The notes under the pieces: generated by a model
What the model saw: the letters and a program-made list of their open reading frames with translations, nothing else
Databases searched by the model: none
What the model was told of the DNA's origin: nothing
Origin: Litsea cubeba
Lineage: Eukaryota; Streptophyta; Magnoliopsida; Laurales; Lauraceae
Length of the DNA stretch: 64,000 bases
Direction: 5' to 3'
NCBI GenBank assembly: GCA_012931725.1
Contig: CM022946.1
Span: 140,875,052-140,939,051, forward strand
Translations under genes and position numbers: made by a program
Part shown: one piece after another, positions 35,453 to 47,949 of the stretch
How the letters are laid out: every line of letters begins with the position of its first letter
Position numbering within the stretch: the stretch's first letter is position 1

Positions 35453-36078
35453 GTATTTTTTAATCTAGTACAATACATCAATAAGTAAACATTATCTATT
35501 AGTATTTTATTTCAAATCATACTAATCTACAAGTCTATTTTTTTTTTTTTTTCAAATTTTCATGTGTCAAGCATATCTATACCCGTGTAGTCAATACTAA
35601 TAGCGAGTGTGGTGCTTATAGGATACAATTTTAGGTTCAAATGATTAGGTAGAGTTTTGGTGGGGTCAATGTGCTAGTTGGGCCTCAATCCGATGAATGA
35701 GGCGAATAAGTGAGTAGATCCAACTCTGATTTAGCCAGCTGAACCTAGATCCCAAGAACAACCTTTTAATAGACATGAGATAGATCTGACACTAGTGAAG
35801 CTTTAAACTTTCATATGACTCGACCTTGTACTTGATCACGGGCACCCAACCAAATCAATGAATGTGCTTGTTTCAAATAATTCAACTGATTGTAATCTTG
35901 TTATTTTGAATTATCATCAAACCTGGAAGCCCCTTAACATGTTGTGTCATGGTCTAATTCATTTGAAAACAACACTATGCTTTCTCTGCATCGCAAACAA
36001 ATTAAATAAACCTTTCTCCACAGGGGCGGACTATTTTTTAGGCAATCTACCAAATTGTGAGGGTCAATGATACCCAAA

Positions 36079-36412
36079 AATGGGTACAGGTGGGGATCGT
36101 GGATACAACTCTGCACTTTTGGAAATTAGGACACTGAAACGGATACGGTTGTCCTATTTTTTCTTCTTCTTTAGATCACTTTTGAAGTAATAAAATAAAA
36201 TTATCATTGTTTATGTTATTTTCTAACATTTTCACAATTAAGAAGTAAGAAGATTTAAAGAACTAAATGAAATCACAGACTTGTTAAAAAGATATGCTAA
36301 ACTTATACTCTAGAAGTATCGGTGCAGTATCAGGTACCAATACAATTATCTTATTGGTCCAATTCGGATACATACAAGTATCCGGATACGATAAGTGAGG
36401 GTACTCTTAGTA
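36079..36412. repeat. dispersed short repeat, copy 1 (GGATACG-type ends)
   Basis: Shares a ~330-bp layout with 55800-56130: GGATAC-rich left end, TTAGATCA-TTTTGAA-TAATAAAAT core, and a right part TCTAGAAGTATCGGTG...CAGTA followed by GTACCAATACAA and CAAGTATCCGG. This is a small non-autonomous element or fragment; no clear target duplication. Confidence 0.7.
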
Positions 36413-36429
36413 TTTAATTAAACACATGT

Positions 36430-36912
36430 TTTAATTAATACAAAACTGTATAGAAAAAAAATGTTTCTTAATGATAAAAAGTGGAAAATGAGATGGATTT
36501 GATAATGCTGATACTTGATCCATATTCATCTGACTAGAACTTGCAGTTTTATGGTCAAGATTCGTAATCCACAAATACCACAACAAAATTTGTGGACACA
36601 CTATGTTTGTTCCCTATAACACCACAACCAAACCAACAAACAAATCCACATGGCTTGTCTACCTTTACGAAGCACTAGAATTTCACAACAGTACCTTTGT
36701 CTTGAAAAATCATTAGAAGATCTTCTGAATTGTGAGAACAATAATAGCAGTGGTACCATGACATTGACAATTGGCCATGGATCCAAAAGCTTTTTAGCAC
36801 ATCCCCATGTTGCATGGCACAAGCTTAGCAATTGTAATGTGATGGAAAATAACCTTTGATTTGCACTTTTTCGTTTCATTTATGAAAAATAATAGATGGT
36901 CCATATTCTTGG
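36430..36912. other. intergenic, no recognised gene
   Basis: Short opposing open stretches at 36601-36879 have no recognisable motif. The segment abuts the hAT element. Confidence 0.4.
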
Positions 36913-36920
36913 CCCACAAC

Positions 36921-39900
36921 TAGGCATGGCACGGCACGTCCCGCTAAAATCTCGGCCCGCCCGTGCCGTGGGCCGGGCCGGGCCGGCCCGCCCCAGCTAA
37001 CGGGCCGGCACGGCACGGCCCGCCAGGGGAAAACCCCTGGCACGGCACGGCCCACTGGCACGGCCCACAGTGGGGCGGGCTGGAGCGGGCCGTGCCGGGC
37101 CGGCCCGCGGGCCAGGCTTGCCTTTTTTTTTTTATAGACTAATATAGATATATAATTACCGTAAGGCGTAACGTAAGCGTAAGTCCGTAACGACATGGAT
37201 TTGAATTTGATTTTCGATCAATAGTCATTAATTTTTCAATAGTTACTTTTCTAAACATTTAAACTTATACAAACATTTGACAAATGATTGAGTGGTTCAA
37301 ATTAATTTATAGATATTTACTCACATATTACTTAAGTACTATATATGATTTTTCTTTTTCTTATCAGTATTAAAAATAAAAATTAGAACACAAGCAAGGA
37401 GAATGACAAAGATATTTAAGTGGTTCGGTCAAACTCGACCTACTCCACTGAGAAGAGAGAACCATTTGGATCTTAACTTCTTGAAGGTTTCTAAATAGGA
37501 TTACCTTCAAAACCTTACAATCTTTTTAGAAAATAAAAAAAAAAGAATGAAAAACTTATAAATTACAATGAAGAAAAAAGTAAAAAATCAGATTTGTAGT
37601 CCACTAATGTATTCTGCTGGATCAAAATCTTCCATTAATGATGTTAACTCTTGCTTCCTCTTATCTGCCAAGTACCAGTCTCGTAGGCAAACACAACACT
37701 CCACCGTTTCTTCAGTGAGATTTGTTCTTCTGTCATCTACTACACGTCCACCTGCACTAAAAGCCTGTTCTGATGCTACAGAAGACATAGGAATAGTTAA
37801 TAGATCACGAGCCATGGCTGCCAACACTGGATAAATGCTTTCTTGTTGCTTCCACCAGGCTAAAAGGTCAAAAGTGGATGCATCCTGCATCCTAATTACA
37901 CCTACGTCAAGATACGATGATAACTATGTCACAGTGTTGTTACTTGAGCTTGAGCTGGATGCCATGCCCGTGGACAGGGAAGAATACCACACCTCCCACT
38001 CAGGAACACCTGTATACTGGACTTCTGTATTGCCCATACTAAGCCCAGCTGTACCCATTTGCTCACAATAAAATTGAAAAAGTGCTTGTAATTGTGCCAT
38101 TATATTTGAAAAATCATTTGAATCTGTATAATTCATATTTTTATTTATTCCATCAATAAAAAACTGTACACCACTTAATTTTAACCTAGGATCAAATACA
38201 GCAGCTAAAGAAAATGTCATTGGAGCCTCTTTCCAATATTTATTAAATTTGACTTCCATGTCTCTAATAGTGCTACCAAGTAAAAAAATGATCTCTAAAT
38301 CTACTGAATTGTAAAGTAATTTTAAAAAGTTTCATTAAAGCTTCATTAGATGTGGGATAATATATCCCGGAAAAAAATAATGTGAAGTATAAAAAGGTTC
38401 TAATAAATCTCTTATATGGGCACATAACTCCCAATGTTCATCACTAATCATTAAATCTTGTGCATGAAAAGCACAAAATTCATTCAAAACAGTTTTTCTA
38501 GAAAGTGCCTTGTTTAACAAATCATGCATAGAATTCCATCTATGTTCAACTTCTTTAGGCAGTTTAATAGCTGATACGCCTTGCCTCGCACATATTTGGG
38601 CATACAATTGTCTTCTTTGTGCGGAGCAAAAAACAAATCTAGCAATGTCTTTAATAGCATCTGTATAACTTGTAATGTGCTTTAAACCAACTTTTGCAAT
38701 AAGATTTAAGATGTGACATACACATCTATTTTGAAAGATAGAACTATCTATCAAAGTTGCAAGTGGCATCTGCATTCTCATTAATTCAATAGCCACTGTA
38801 TTATTACTAGCATTATCTAAAGTTACAGATAAAACTTTTTCCTTAATACTATATTCATCTAGTTTTTTCCAAAATTAATGTACTTATCCTAGTTCCATTG
38901 TGTGGCCATTCAAGAGTGCTAAAACTAAGTATACGTTTATTCATAATCCATTTTGCATCTTATTATGTGCAGTAATACAAAGATAACTATCACCCCCTTT
39001 AGAAGTCCACATATCTGTGGTTATGGATATTCTACCAGGAGATTCCGCAAAATAGTTTTTTATATTTATTTTCTCTTCCTGCCAGAGTCTAATAGCATCA
39101 TTTCTGGCTGTATTTCTTGAAATACTGTGAAATTGTGGTTGACAGTATTTCTGGACCCATTCTTCAAAAAACTCATTTTCAACAAAAAGCAAATGGTAAT
39201 TCGGACAAAACAATCATTTTAACAAGACCTTGTCTAGCACTTTGTGCATTATAAGAAAAAATACCCAAACTGCTACTACTACTACCACCACCAGTAGTAG
39301 AAATTTGGGTTTGTGAACCAGGCCCCCCTGTCCCTGCATTCTCTGGACTATGCTTTTGTAAACATGTTTTCCTATGTCTTGACAAATGGCCGGTACCCCC
39401 TTTTGACTGGGCACTATAAATCTTACCACACAATGTGCATTTTGCCTTTTCAACATTCTTTCCATTTTCAAAAACATCATACCTTGTATATATATCCCAA
39501 ACTGCTGAAGTTCTACTCCTCTTGTTTGGTTTTTGGGAACTCTGAGGAAAGGGGGTGGTAAATCACCTACTTGATCTTGTAATTCAATAAAATCTTCTTC
39601 TGCCTCTAAATTAACGGATGAAGATTCTGTGGGAAATCTTCTAGCCATATTTCAAAAGAATAAATTTATAAATGATAATAGTAATATGCTAATAGCCTTC
39701 TTTTGTGATAATTTATTATAAGAAAGGGGAGAAAATGAGAGTTAATATAATATAATATAAACTTATATATATATGGAATCTCAAATCTAAATATTATAAA
39801 TACCTCTAAATCTTTGAAGGCCCCTTTAATCTTGTCTCTTGATGACTTGATCTTTGGTCCTCCAAAAACTTCTTAGAGAGTGAAAGAGTTGAATGCTTTG

Positions 39901-40374
39901 AGAGAGAGTTAGAGAATGAGAGAGTTGTGTAAATTGGTGAGAATGAGAAATGTGTAATTGGTGAGGAATGAGAATGGGAGGGTTAGGATATTTATAGACT
40001 TAGTATAATGAAAAATGACACAAAATACCCCTTATATGACCGTTTTATAGCTGTTGGGGGGGTAAAATGGTATTTTTTTTAAAAAATGGCTGTTGGGCGT
40101 GCTGGCGGGCCGGCCCGTCGGGCCGACCGTTGGGCGTGCCTGGCGGGCCGCGGGCTGGCGGGCCTATACAGGCGGGCCTGGCGGGCTGCAAGGGCTGGCC
40201 CACTAGGCCAGCGGGCCTGGCGGGCCGTGCCAAACGGGCCAGCGGGCCGTGCGCAGCTCGGCCCAGCACGGCCCGCGTCATGGGCCGTGCCCAGTGGGCC
40301 GTGCCGTTGACCGGGCCGTGCCGTGCCACGGCCCGTTGACTGGCGGGCCCGGCACGGCCCACTTGACATCTCTA
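36921..40374 (-). mobile_element. hAT transposon with GC-rich subterminal arrays (3.45 kb)
   Basis: Flanked by a perfect 8-bp duplication CCCACAAC (36913-36920 and 40375-40382), diagnostic of hAT. Termini are TAGGCATGGCACGG and, reverse-complemented at the other end, TAGAGATGTCAAGTGG. Both ends (36940-37110 and 40090-40370) are packed with GGGCCGTGCC/GGCACGGCCC words in both orientations, making them locally very GC-rich and self-complementary against an AT-rich background. The interior encodes a broken minus-strand transposase. Confidence 0.95.
37588..39648 (-). pseudogene. hAT transposase (zf-BED, RNase H-like fold, dimerisation domain), frameshifted
   Basis: Reading from 39648 leftwards: an acidic N-terminus; a BED zinc finger (CTLCGKIYSAQSKGGTGHLSRHRKTC, about 39440-39360); the RNase H-like catalytic region (ISITTDMWTSKGGDSYLCITAH near 39030-38955, CVCHILNLIAKVGL near 38720, EHRWNSMHDLL near 38540); and the C-terminal dimerisation block (LAWWKQQESIYPVLAAMARDLL, SSVASEQAFSAGGRVVDDRRTNL) ending at 37588. 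The protein is divided by frame changes near 39430, 39180, 38940-38800 and 38330-38260 and a stop near 37920, so it is not functional as it stands. Domain order and length (about 690 codons) match Ac-like plant hAT transposases. Confidence 0.92.
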
Positions 40375-40401
40375 CCCACAACCCACAATAGTCTTCGCAA
40401 T

Positions 40402-41187
40402 CATAGTTTTGAAAATCGGAATCGTAGTGCAAATCATTCATATCCCTTAATCATATTGAATTGCGAATCATAGGATTTTTATTTTTCTAATAAAATTAAA
40501 AACTAATTAAAAATTAAAGGGAAAAAAGTCGTTATTCAAAGTCATTCATTTTTCCATTTATGGCAGTATAAAGAAATTGACAAATAAGTCTATCTGACAA
40601 TCATATCAAGAATATCATGACATAAATTAGTATATAATAAATGATATGTGCAAATAGTTATATAAGTTTAGGGTGCCAAATATATATTAATTTTTTGTTA
40701 TCTTTAAATCAAAATATAGAAGTAAAAAAATTTCAAACCATCAATCTTACATAGTAGGATATCTCTTAAAGCTAAGAAAGTAATTCTGAAAAAAAAAAAA
40801 AAAAAACTAAAGAAGATTAAAAAAAGAAGATATAGACAAGCATACATACAGTCGAACACTTTAATTAAATGCATGATTTTTTTTTATCTATTTCTAAAAT
40901 CCCCTCATAGCCGCAAAAAATCTTAAGAGGTTTTGTTAACTACTAAATAACATTCTGAACGTAAAATGTTAAAAGAAAGAAAGAATAAGAAAAGAAAACA
41001 AGTTAAAGATTGTCAATATTCTCGCTCGGCCGAATTGCTTGAATCGTAAAATTCGATGAAACAAGTATCGAATCGTCTGATTCACACATGAACTCTAAGA
41101 TTCATCTATAAATGAGATTCATTGCATAGATACAAATCATTTTTCCTTAGGATTCGGGATACGAATCGTAGGATTTCGGTAACTATG
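40402..41187. mobile_element. small hAT-like non-autonomous element (786 bp)
   Basis: Left end CATAGTTTTGAAAATCGG and right end, reverse-complemented, CATAGTTACCGAAATCC. Flanks TTCGCAAT (40394-40401) and TTCACAAT (41188-41195) form an 8-bp duplication with one mismatch. The terminus CATAGTT is shared with the larger hAT at 41583-45376. The interior is AT-rich with no coding capacity. A related partial copy in inverse orientation lies at about 58210-58400. Confidence 0.75.
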
Positions 41188-41195
41188 TTCACAAT

Positions 41196-41574
41196 AGTTG
41201 TAACATATCTTGTTACCTCACTTGTGTTATGGATTTTGTATGTTGCAATTTGATTGGATGTGTTTCTATCTTTTAAGCTTGATTTTCCATGCATAGTTGT
41301 GTTTTTATTTTCATATCATTTTAGGCATCCTAGGTTCATGTTTTGAAAAAGATGTTTTATTTTCTTTTAGTATGTATCTAGGGGTGTGATTCATTGGTTG
41401 CTGCAAACCTCGTCCCAAAGATTATTTTAATTTTAGAAAAGTTAGGATTTACGGCTAGCCGTATGCATTTCACAGCTAACCATAAGAGCCTTACGATTGC
41501 TTTTGCAGAATCATAATTTTTGGTTTGTTTACTCTACAGTGACCTTACGGTTAGCTTACATCGAACTGTAGTGT
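41196..41574. other. host or old-repeat sequence between hAT elements
   Basis: Contains GGCTAGCCGTATG/GCTAACCATAAG/CTTACGGTTAGC words that continue after the next hAT (45385-45490, GACTAACCGTAAGG...GGCTAACCGTAAA). They resemble the motif-rich middle of the LTR at 3209-5606. The hAT therefore inserted into an older repeat, possibly a related LTR. Confidence 0.45.
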
Positions 41575-42638
41575 ATCCTATGCATAGTTGTCAAGTTTGT
41601 TTCGATTCGGACGAAACATCTGATTTCTTTCGTTTCGAAACCATTACCGAACTGAACATCTCGCACTTAGATGTTCGGTTCATATTTCGTTAATATTCGC
41701 CAAAATATATGGTTTCGTGGAGAAGACCCTAAAATTCGGACGAACATTACCCGAATCACTAGATTCGGACGAATCAGGGGAAGACCGTTATATAAGATTT
41801 TTTTTTTTAATGTAGTTGATCATTTGAGCGAATCTAAACAAAATAAATTCGAAATACTAGTTTTCGAGCAGAAACGCCTCATCTTCCTCTCGTTCGACGG
41901 CATGCATCTTTCAAAATTCCCTTCGATCTATAAATTGGGCTCAAAGATGCATGTATCAGCCACAAGATCTTCTATTTCCCTATTCCCCTTTCAATATCTT
42001 GAGATCATTCCTCCATTGAAGGCTGCCCGATTGGATTTCTCCCTCGCCTAGAACCGTCGATTGGATTTCTCCTCCCCAAGGCCGTCGATTGGATTTCTTT
42101 GCGAAGAGCTTTCCCTGATTTCTCCTTTGCGAGCTTTGCCTGCTTTTTTTGCAAGAAAATCTCGCAGATCCTCAGGAATGCATCGATCTCTCCCCTCCTT
42201 CGATTTCAGCCTCGCCATTTACACATTTTATCGATGGGTTTCTTTGGGGACTTGTGAGTTTCGTTTTTTAAGGGTCTTACGAAATCTGGGATGCCTTTTA
42301 TGGTGTGGTCCTGAACAGGTGGGACAAATAATGGGTCTTGATGAATTACGGGAAGGGAGGCCCACCCATTTTATTCACTGAAACTGAAACTGCCATTTTA
42401 TTTGCTGAAACTGATTTGCACGATGGGCCTTTGGATGATTTATGAAACCATTTAAAAATTATAACAAGAGGTCTTGATGATTTACAGAGTGAGGCCCACT
42501 TATTTGTAATCATTAAAATTTTGTAATTACTTGATGACACCTTTTAATAATTGAAACATTAAACTTACTATTGTACTTGTCTATCATTTGTGTGTTGCTA
42601 TTGTATCATATTTGGAAGATTGATTCTTTGATTTGAAA

Positions 42639-45128
42639 ATGAGTGATAGTACACCCATATCATCTACTGCCACCATTATTAGATCTGATGACCCTGCATG
42701 GGCTTATGGTTGTGGATCCAAGCAACAACAAACATGTAATATATCGTTTTTGTAACAAAGTCATAAAAGGTGGTAGAATCACTAGACTTAAAGAACACCT
42801 TCTTTTTTTTTTTTTTGGGGGGGGGGGGGGGGGGGGCACCTTGTAAAATTGTGCCAGGTGATGTCAAATGTCAAATGGAAAGACTTGTTTTAGAAGGTAA
42901 AAACGATAGATCAAATAAAAGGCAATTAAATGAGGAAATTGGAAACCCGTATGGAACTCCAAGGGGTGATGCAGATGAAGATGATGTTGAGGTAGAAAAA
43001 GTAGATTTATTTACAAATCCAATTACCCCCACCACAACAAGTAGAAAGGGTAAAGAGAAGGTCTCTCAAATATCTACCCAAAACAAAAGAAGGGGTGTGT
43101 CAAATACTTCCCAACCTCCAATGTCGAATTTCTTTGCACCACGAACAAGTACTGGATCTCAGCCAGGAACTGAAGGATGCAGCTGATTTGGCTGTTGGCC
43201 GTTTTTGGTTTGATGCAAATCTCCCATTTAATGCAGCAAGATCAAAATTTTGTCAACCAATGGCTGATGGAATCGCTGCAGTGGGGCCAGGTTACAAGAT
43301 GCCATCATATCATGACCTTCGTGGAAAGATTTTGGGAAAAATTGTACTAGAAGTTAATGCTTTCATGGAGCATTATAAATAATGTTGGAGTGAAACTGTG
43401 TGCTCTGTCATGGCTGATGGGTGGACAGATGAAAGGCAAAGAACATTGATTAAGTTTCTTGTGTATTGCCCAAAAGGGGTAATGTTCCTGAAGTCAGTTG
43501 ATGCAAGTCCAATTATAAAAAATTCAGATGCACTATTTAAATTTTTTGATGAAATTGTCTTGTTGGGCCTAACAATATTGTCCAGTTTATTACTGACAAT
43601 GATGCCACTTAAAAAGCAATGGGAAAAAGAGGCTGAAAAATATGGGATTTTTTATTGGACAGCTTGTGCCGCCCATTGCCCATTGCCCATTGCATAGATC
43701 TGATGTTAGAGGACATGGCAAATCCCCACTTGTTTCTAGTTAATGCATCCACAATTGAGACAGCAAGGAAAATCACAAAGTTCATTTACAATCATTTATC
43801 AGTGTTGAATTTAATGAGAAGAGAATATACAAATGGGAAAGAATTAATCCGACCAGCCATCACAAGATTTGCTACCAATTTTATTAGCTTGCAGTGCCTC
43901 TTTAAATATAGAAAAAAGCTTAGGCAAATGTTTACAAGTACCGCTTGAGTTGAATCTAATGCTTCAAGTACCCCTGTTGGCATGGAGATCACTGAAATCA
44001 TACTCAATAACACATTTTGGAAGGATGTTGAGCATATATTGAAAGTTAGTGAAGCTTTGGTGGTTGTTCTATGTCTAGCCGACAGTGAAGAGAAGCCTAC
44101 AATGTGTTATATGTACGAGGCAATGGACCGAGCAAAAGAGGTGATGGGTTATGTGTACGAGGCAATGGACCAAGCAAAAGAGGTGATTCAAAAGAGGTTC
44201 AAACATAAGAACTACATGCTATGCTGGAAGATTATCGATCGTAGGTGGGAAAATCAACTTCATAATGCACTACATGCTGCAGCATACTATTTGAATCCAA
44301 CATTTTTCTTTATTTCTACTTTTTCTAAGCATAGTGAAGTTATGAGGGGTCTGAATAATGTCAGAGAGAAATTAGTTCCTGATTTTGATACTCAGGACAT
44401 GATTTTCAAACAATGTGATGCCTATAAAGATTCCCGCTTTGACTTCGGTTCTGCAGCAGCAATACGAAATCGAGAGAAAATGTCTCTAGGTAAATGAAAG
44501 TTTTTTTTTTTTTTAAATTTTCATTAACTTATTATATGACTGCAGTTCATAAAATATAATTTAATATTTCATATAAATTTTTACAGATAAATGGTGGGAT
44601 TGGTTTGGAAATGGTACCCCAGAGTCGAAAAAATTGGCAATTCGAATTTTGAGTCAATGCATTAGTGCTAGTGGTTGTGAAAGAAATTGGAGTATCTTCG
44701 AACATATTCATTCTCCTAAGAGAAATAGGCTATTTCATCAGAGGCTGAATGATCTAGTTTTTGTGCATTATAATTTGAAGCTCTGTGAAAGGTATATCAA
44801 ATGTTAATCGTACGTGATTCTTTTGCAAATTATTAATTGCCATAATAAAATATGAACTTATGTAAATTGTAGGGATATGCTCAAAAGGACTGGGAATGCT
44901 GCTTCCGACCCCATCAGTTTGGAGAATATTAATATTTTGGCTGATTGGGTTGCTGAAGAAGCAACTCTCGTGACCATAGAGGATGTCGACAATTGGACAA
45001 CTATGGAGCAACCAGCACAAGTGCAAGAGGGTATCCCTGATTTTGATGGGGGTGATGAAATAGGTGGCCCTATAGGAGAGGATTTGGGAGCAAATGAAGA
45101 TGATAATCATTATTACAGTGATGCATAG
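42639..45128 (+). pseudogene. hAT transposase, zf-BED + DUF659 + C-terminal dimerisation, broken
   Basis: ATG at 42639. The BED finger region (DPAWAYG, then SNNKHVIYRFCNKVIKGG and RLKEHL, then APCKIVPGDVKCQM) has a frame change near 42706 and a C-T14-G20 homopolymer tract at 42802-42836 in the middle of the finger, where a short residue stretch should be. DUF659 is visible from about 43150 (RFWFDANLPFNAARSKFCQPM, CSVMADGWTDERQRTLIKFLVYCPKG, WTACAAHC). The dimerisation block is ILSQCISASGCERNWSIFEHIHS (about 44645-44715). GT-AG introns appear at about 44490-44586 and 44791-44871; the last exon gives an acidic tail (DWVAEEATLV...NHYYSDA) ending at 45128. Frameshifts near 43180, 43385 and 43690 and stops disable it. 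Confidence 0.9.
42802..42836. repeat. C-T14-G20 homopolymer tract within transposase exon
   Basis: One C, fourteen T, then twenty G, replacing part of the BED-finger coding sequence. The hexamer CACCTT lies immediately on both sides (42796-42801, 42837-42842). A similar T10-G32 tract occurs at 59870-59911. Confidence 0.9.
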
Positions 45129-45571
45129 TTAGCTGACTTTTTGCTTTATTTTGTGATATTTGAGGGGATGTATTTGAACCTTATCTTTTACAAATTATAT
45201 TTGTGATGCTTGGTAGAATGAAATTTTCTATATATTTTTAATATATATATATATGTAATTTTCTTTTATTTTCTGAAACAAATTTCCGAATTGGAAAGCG
45301 AAATGTCCGAATCAACCGAGATGTTTCATTTTGGAACCAAACCGAAACGGCGTCTGAAACGAAACTGACAACTATGATCCTATGACTAACCGTAAGGTAA
45401 CCGATGTTCAAAATGCCCAGTTTGACCTGAAGTCAAACTGTCTGTTGAGGTGACCGTTGGGGCTTAAGGCTAACCGTAAATTGGTCGTTGAAAAACTTTT
45501 TTTTTTATATAAGTTCCACCTCGTTCCAAGGCTTTAGAGTCCGAATTCTTTAAGAAAAAAAAGTGTGCAAG

Positions 45572-45974
45572 TAGGGATGTAAATGGGTCCACGATTTTTT
45601 GATTTTTCGGAGGTTCTGACCCGTTAAAAACCGAGTTTGGGTCCTTATTTAGGCCCCAGTAGTTAAAAGGGTTTGGGTCTGGGTCCTGTTTTTTACCCGT
45701 GACCTAAATGGGTATGGGTCTGGTTCCACTTTGGTTCAGACCCGTGGACCCGGGACCTGACACATTACCTTAATTTTCAAGAATCCCTCCTAAAAACTAG
45801 TGTTCTTTTCCCACATCATTCTCTACCTAGGCCAGGACCAGGACCCGGACCCATCCCATATAAGGAACCCGTTCCAGTTTTGGTTCCATCTTCTCATTAA
45901 CGGTTTTGGTTCCATCTTCTCATTAATAGTTTCGGTGGTGGTCCCGGACTAGAACCGAACCCTTTTCATCTCTA
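45572..45974. mobile_element. MITE, hAT-like termini (about 400 bp)
   Basis: Begins TAGGGATGTAAATGGGTCC and ends, reverse-complemented, TAGAGATGAAAAGGGTTCGG, the TAG(G/A)GATG form of plant hAT ends. The interior is made of GGGTCC/GGACCC-type repeats. A clear 8-bp duplication is not visible, so the copy is old or truncated at an edge. Confidence 0.65.
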
Positions 45975-46475
45975 AAGTTAAGGGATTTGAGATGAAGAAG
46001 GCTAGTGGAGTTATGAAAATGCTAAAGCTTAGATTTACAACTTTGAATCACACCAAGTTAGTTTAAATTTCCATCTCTAAAGTTTTCATGCTTTGTTAAA
46101 AATTTTATTTTCTTATATAGCATGTTTTCTATGTTTGGTTGATACTTTTAGTTCTTGTTTCCATTATGCAAAAATCATTTTCAATCTATTTTGTATTTTG
46201 GATTCCATAATGCTTATTCATCACATGTTGTCTTTAAATCTTTATTATGCTTGGTATTTAATTTTTATCTCAAGTTGTTTCATGCATTACATGTGTTTGA
46301 AATATTACCCTAATCATATCATATCTTGTTTTTACATCTTTTGAAAGCCATCTTGTTTGGTAGTTTTTCATGAGCTTTTACTTTCATTGGTTGATGGTAA
46401 CACGCACACATTGGATTATAACCTCTGTATCAACACATTGTGCGTGTATTATCCGGTTTATCACTTCATTATCTG
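45975..46475. other. intergenic, no recognised gene
   Basis: T-rich; the open stretch 46093-46344 has a hydrophobic but low-complexity translation typical of AT-rich DNA. Confidence 0.4.
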
Positions 46476-46486
46476 CCTATTTTATG

Positions 46487-47651
46487 AAGCACGGACACGG
46501 ATACGGGACATAGATACGATACGGATACGCAGATACGACATTTCTCAAAAAAGTAGGATACAACATGTCGGGGATACTTTGATTTTTTTTTTTAAATATT
46601 TTTATATGACTATGTAATAAAAATATAACATTACTTCAATCAAAATAGCCATAAAATATGCACTTTCATTGATTTAATCATCATTAAACATTACATTCGA
46701 TACTTCCAACTTCAAAATCCAATGTGTGTAAAAAAAATCTGTGTATAAAAAAAATCTGATGTTTTCCACTCACTCTTTATTCTCAGTAGTTAGTAGGTCT
46801 TTGTGGGAACAGGCCCACGTGCCCAAGCACGTGGATGAAGGCTCTGGCGAATGAAATAAGAGGGGCCACACACACCGATTGCTTGTTATTTTTCTTTTTT
46901 GGGATGAAGGCCAAACAAACCAAGCCCCTTTTTCTTCAATCTGCAAAAACAAATGAACCCAGCCCCATTTCGACTTGCAGCAATGATACGGTAGCTGTGG
47001 CGGCAGTACGACAGTGGATGAATGACGTAGATGTCGCCTTCCGGTGCCCAGATTTTCCGACGAAGCCCGGAGGGCATTGACCCTCTGCTGCCCTCTATTT
47101 CTCTTCAAATAGAAACTCCAAAAACAGATCCAGGGCCCTTCTCTGTTATCTTCTTCGTTGGTCTCTACAACTGAAGAAGGCAGCAACGCAAGGCTACTGC
47201 AAACTGCAGCGATTGGCTTTCTCCAGCAGCGGTGGGAGTCGATCTTTTCCTGCAGCGAACGGTTTTGGGAAACTGGGCGGAACCCACCCTCTGCTCTCTC
47301 TGCTACAAACTGGGTTGCTTCTTCCTTCTCTGTCGAGACGGTGGGAGCCGTGCGCAAACTGGTGCAAGGTACAGCTCTCCTTCTCTTTTTTTCTCTCTCT
47401 TCCTCTCTGTTTTTTTTTTTTTTTTTTAAATTTCTCTACTCCTTTGAGCTTTTTTTTTTCTTGGTCTTGCCCGACTGATGCAAGGGGTTTCTTGGTGTTG
47501 GAGAAGAAAACCTTGCGCGAGTTGAAAACCTTGAGATCGATCGATCGATTTGGGAGAAGAAATCCTCACGCGAAATGAATGAGATGCAATCGTGTGCCGA
47601 GAGAGGAGATGCTAGACATGCGCTCAGTAACTGAGAATGAGGAAAGATCTT

Positions 47652-47720
<69 letters not shown>

Positions 47721-47935
47721 TTCCCTTAAAACGTACGCAGAGTAACACGTTTTCCCTTAAAACGTGTCCCACAAGTGTCCAACGTGTGTCCGAATTACCA
47801 AAATAAAAAATAAAAAATGCGGATATGTTTTTTTGCGTATCCTGGACGTATCGGGAGCGTATCCAGGCGTATCCGTGTCCGATACGCCCGGGATACGGAT
47901 TCGTTGCCCATATTTACGTATCTGTGCTTCACAGT
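46487..47935. mobile_element. non-autonomous inverted-repeat element (GATACGG termini), 1.45 kb
   Basis: Left end TGAAGCACGGACACGGATAC; right end, reverse-complemented, GTGAAGCACAGATACG. The sequence TGCCTATTTTA occurs on both sides (46475-46486 region and 47935-47946), an 11-bp apparent target duplication. Inside: AT-rich left part, exon-like GC-rich stretch (46930-47365) ending in a splice-donor-like AAGGTACAG, CT-rich tract, then a GA microsatellite. No transposase. Confidence 0.65.
47656..47717. repeat. (GA)n microsatellite
   Basis: About 60 bp of uninterrupted AG dinucleotides inside the element at 46487-47935. Confidence 0.97.
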
Positions 47936-47949
47936 GCCTATTTTAGAGG

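Larger units (their letters stand above)
41583..45376 (+). mobile_element. hAT transposon with zf-BED/DUF659 transposase (3.8 kb)
   Basis: Perfect 8-bp duplication ATCCTATG at 41575-41582 and 45377-45384. Termini CATAGTTGTCAAGTTTG and, reverse-complemented, CATAGTTGTCAGTTTCG, followed at both ends by TTTCG/CGAAA-rich subterminal sequence. The element carries a multi-exon plus-strand transposase gene, frameshifted. Confidence 0.95.

Noticed and set aside
36601..36879. Opposing 69- and 92-codon frames as a host gene
   Set aside because: No recognisable motif in either strand and no exon partners.
40045..40441. GC-rich overlapping open frames as proteins
   Set aside because: They are the hAT subterminal GGGCCGTGCC repeat read in all frames.
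42796..42842. CACCTT on both sides of the T14-G20 tract as a target-site duplication of an inserted sequence
   Set aside because: Both CACCTT copies read as coding parts of the BED finger (EHL before, APC after) in their own frames, so the hexamer match may be chance; kept only as an observation.
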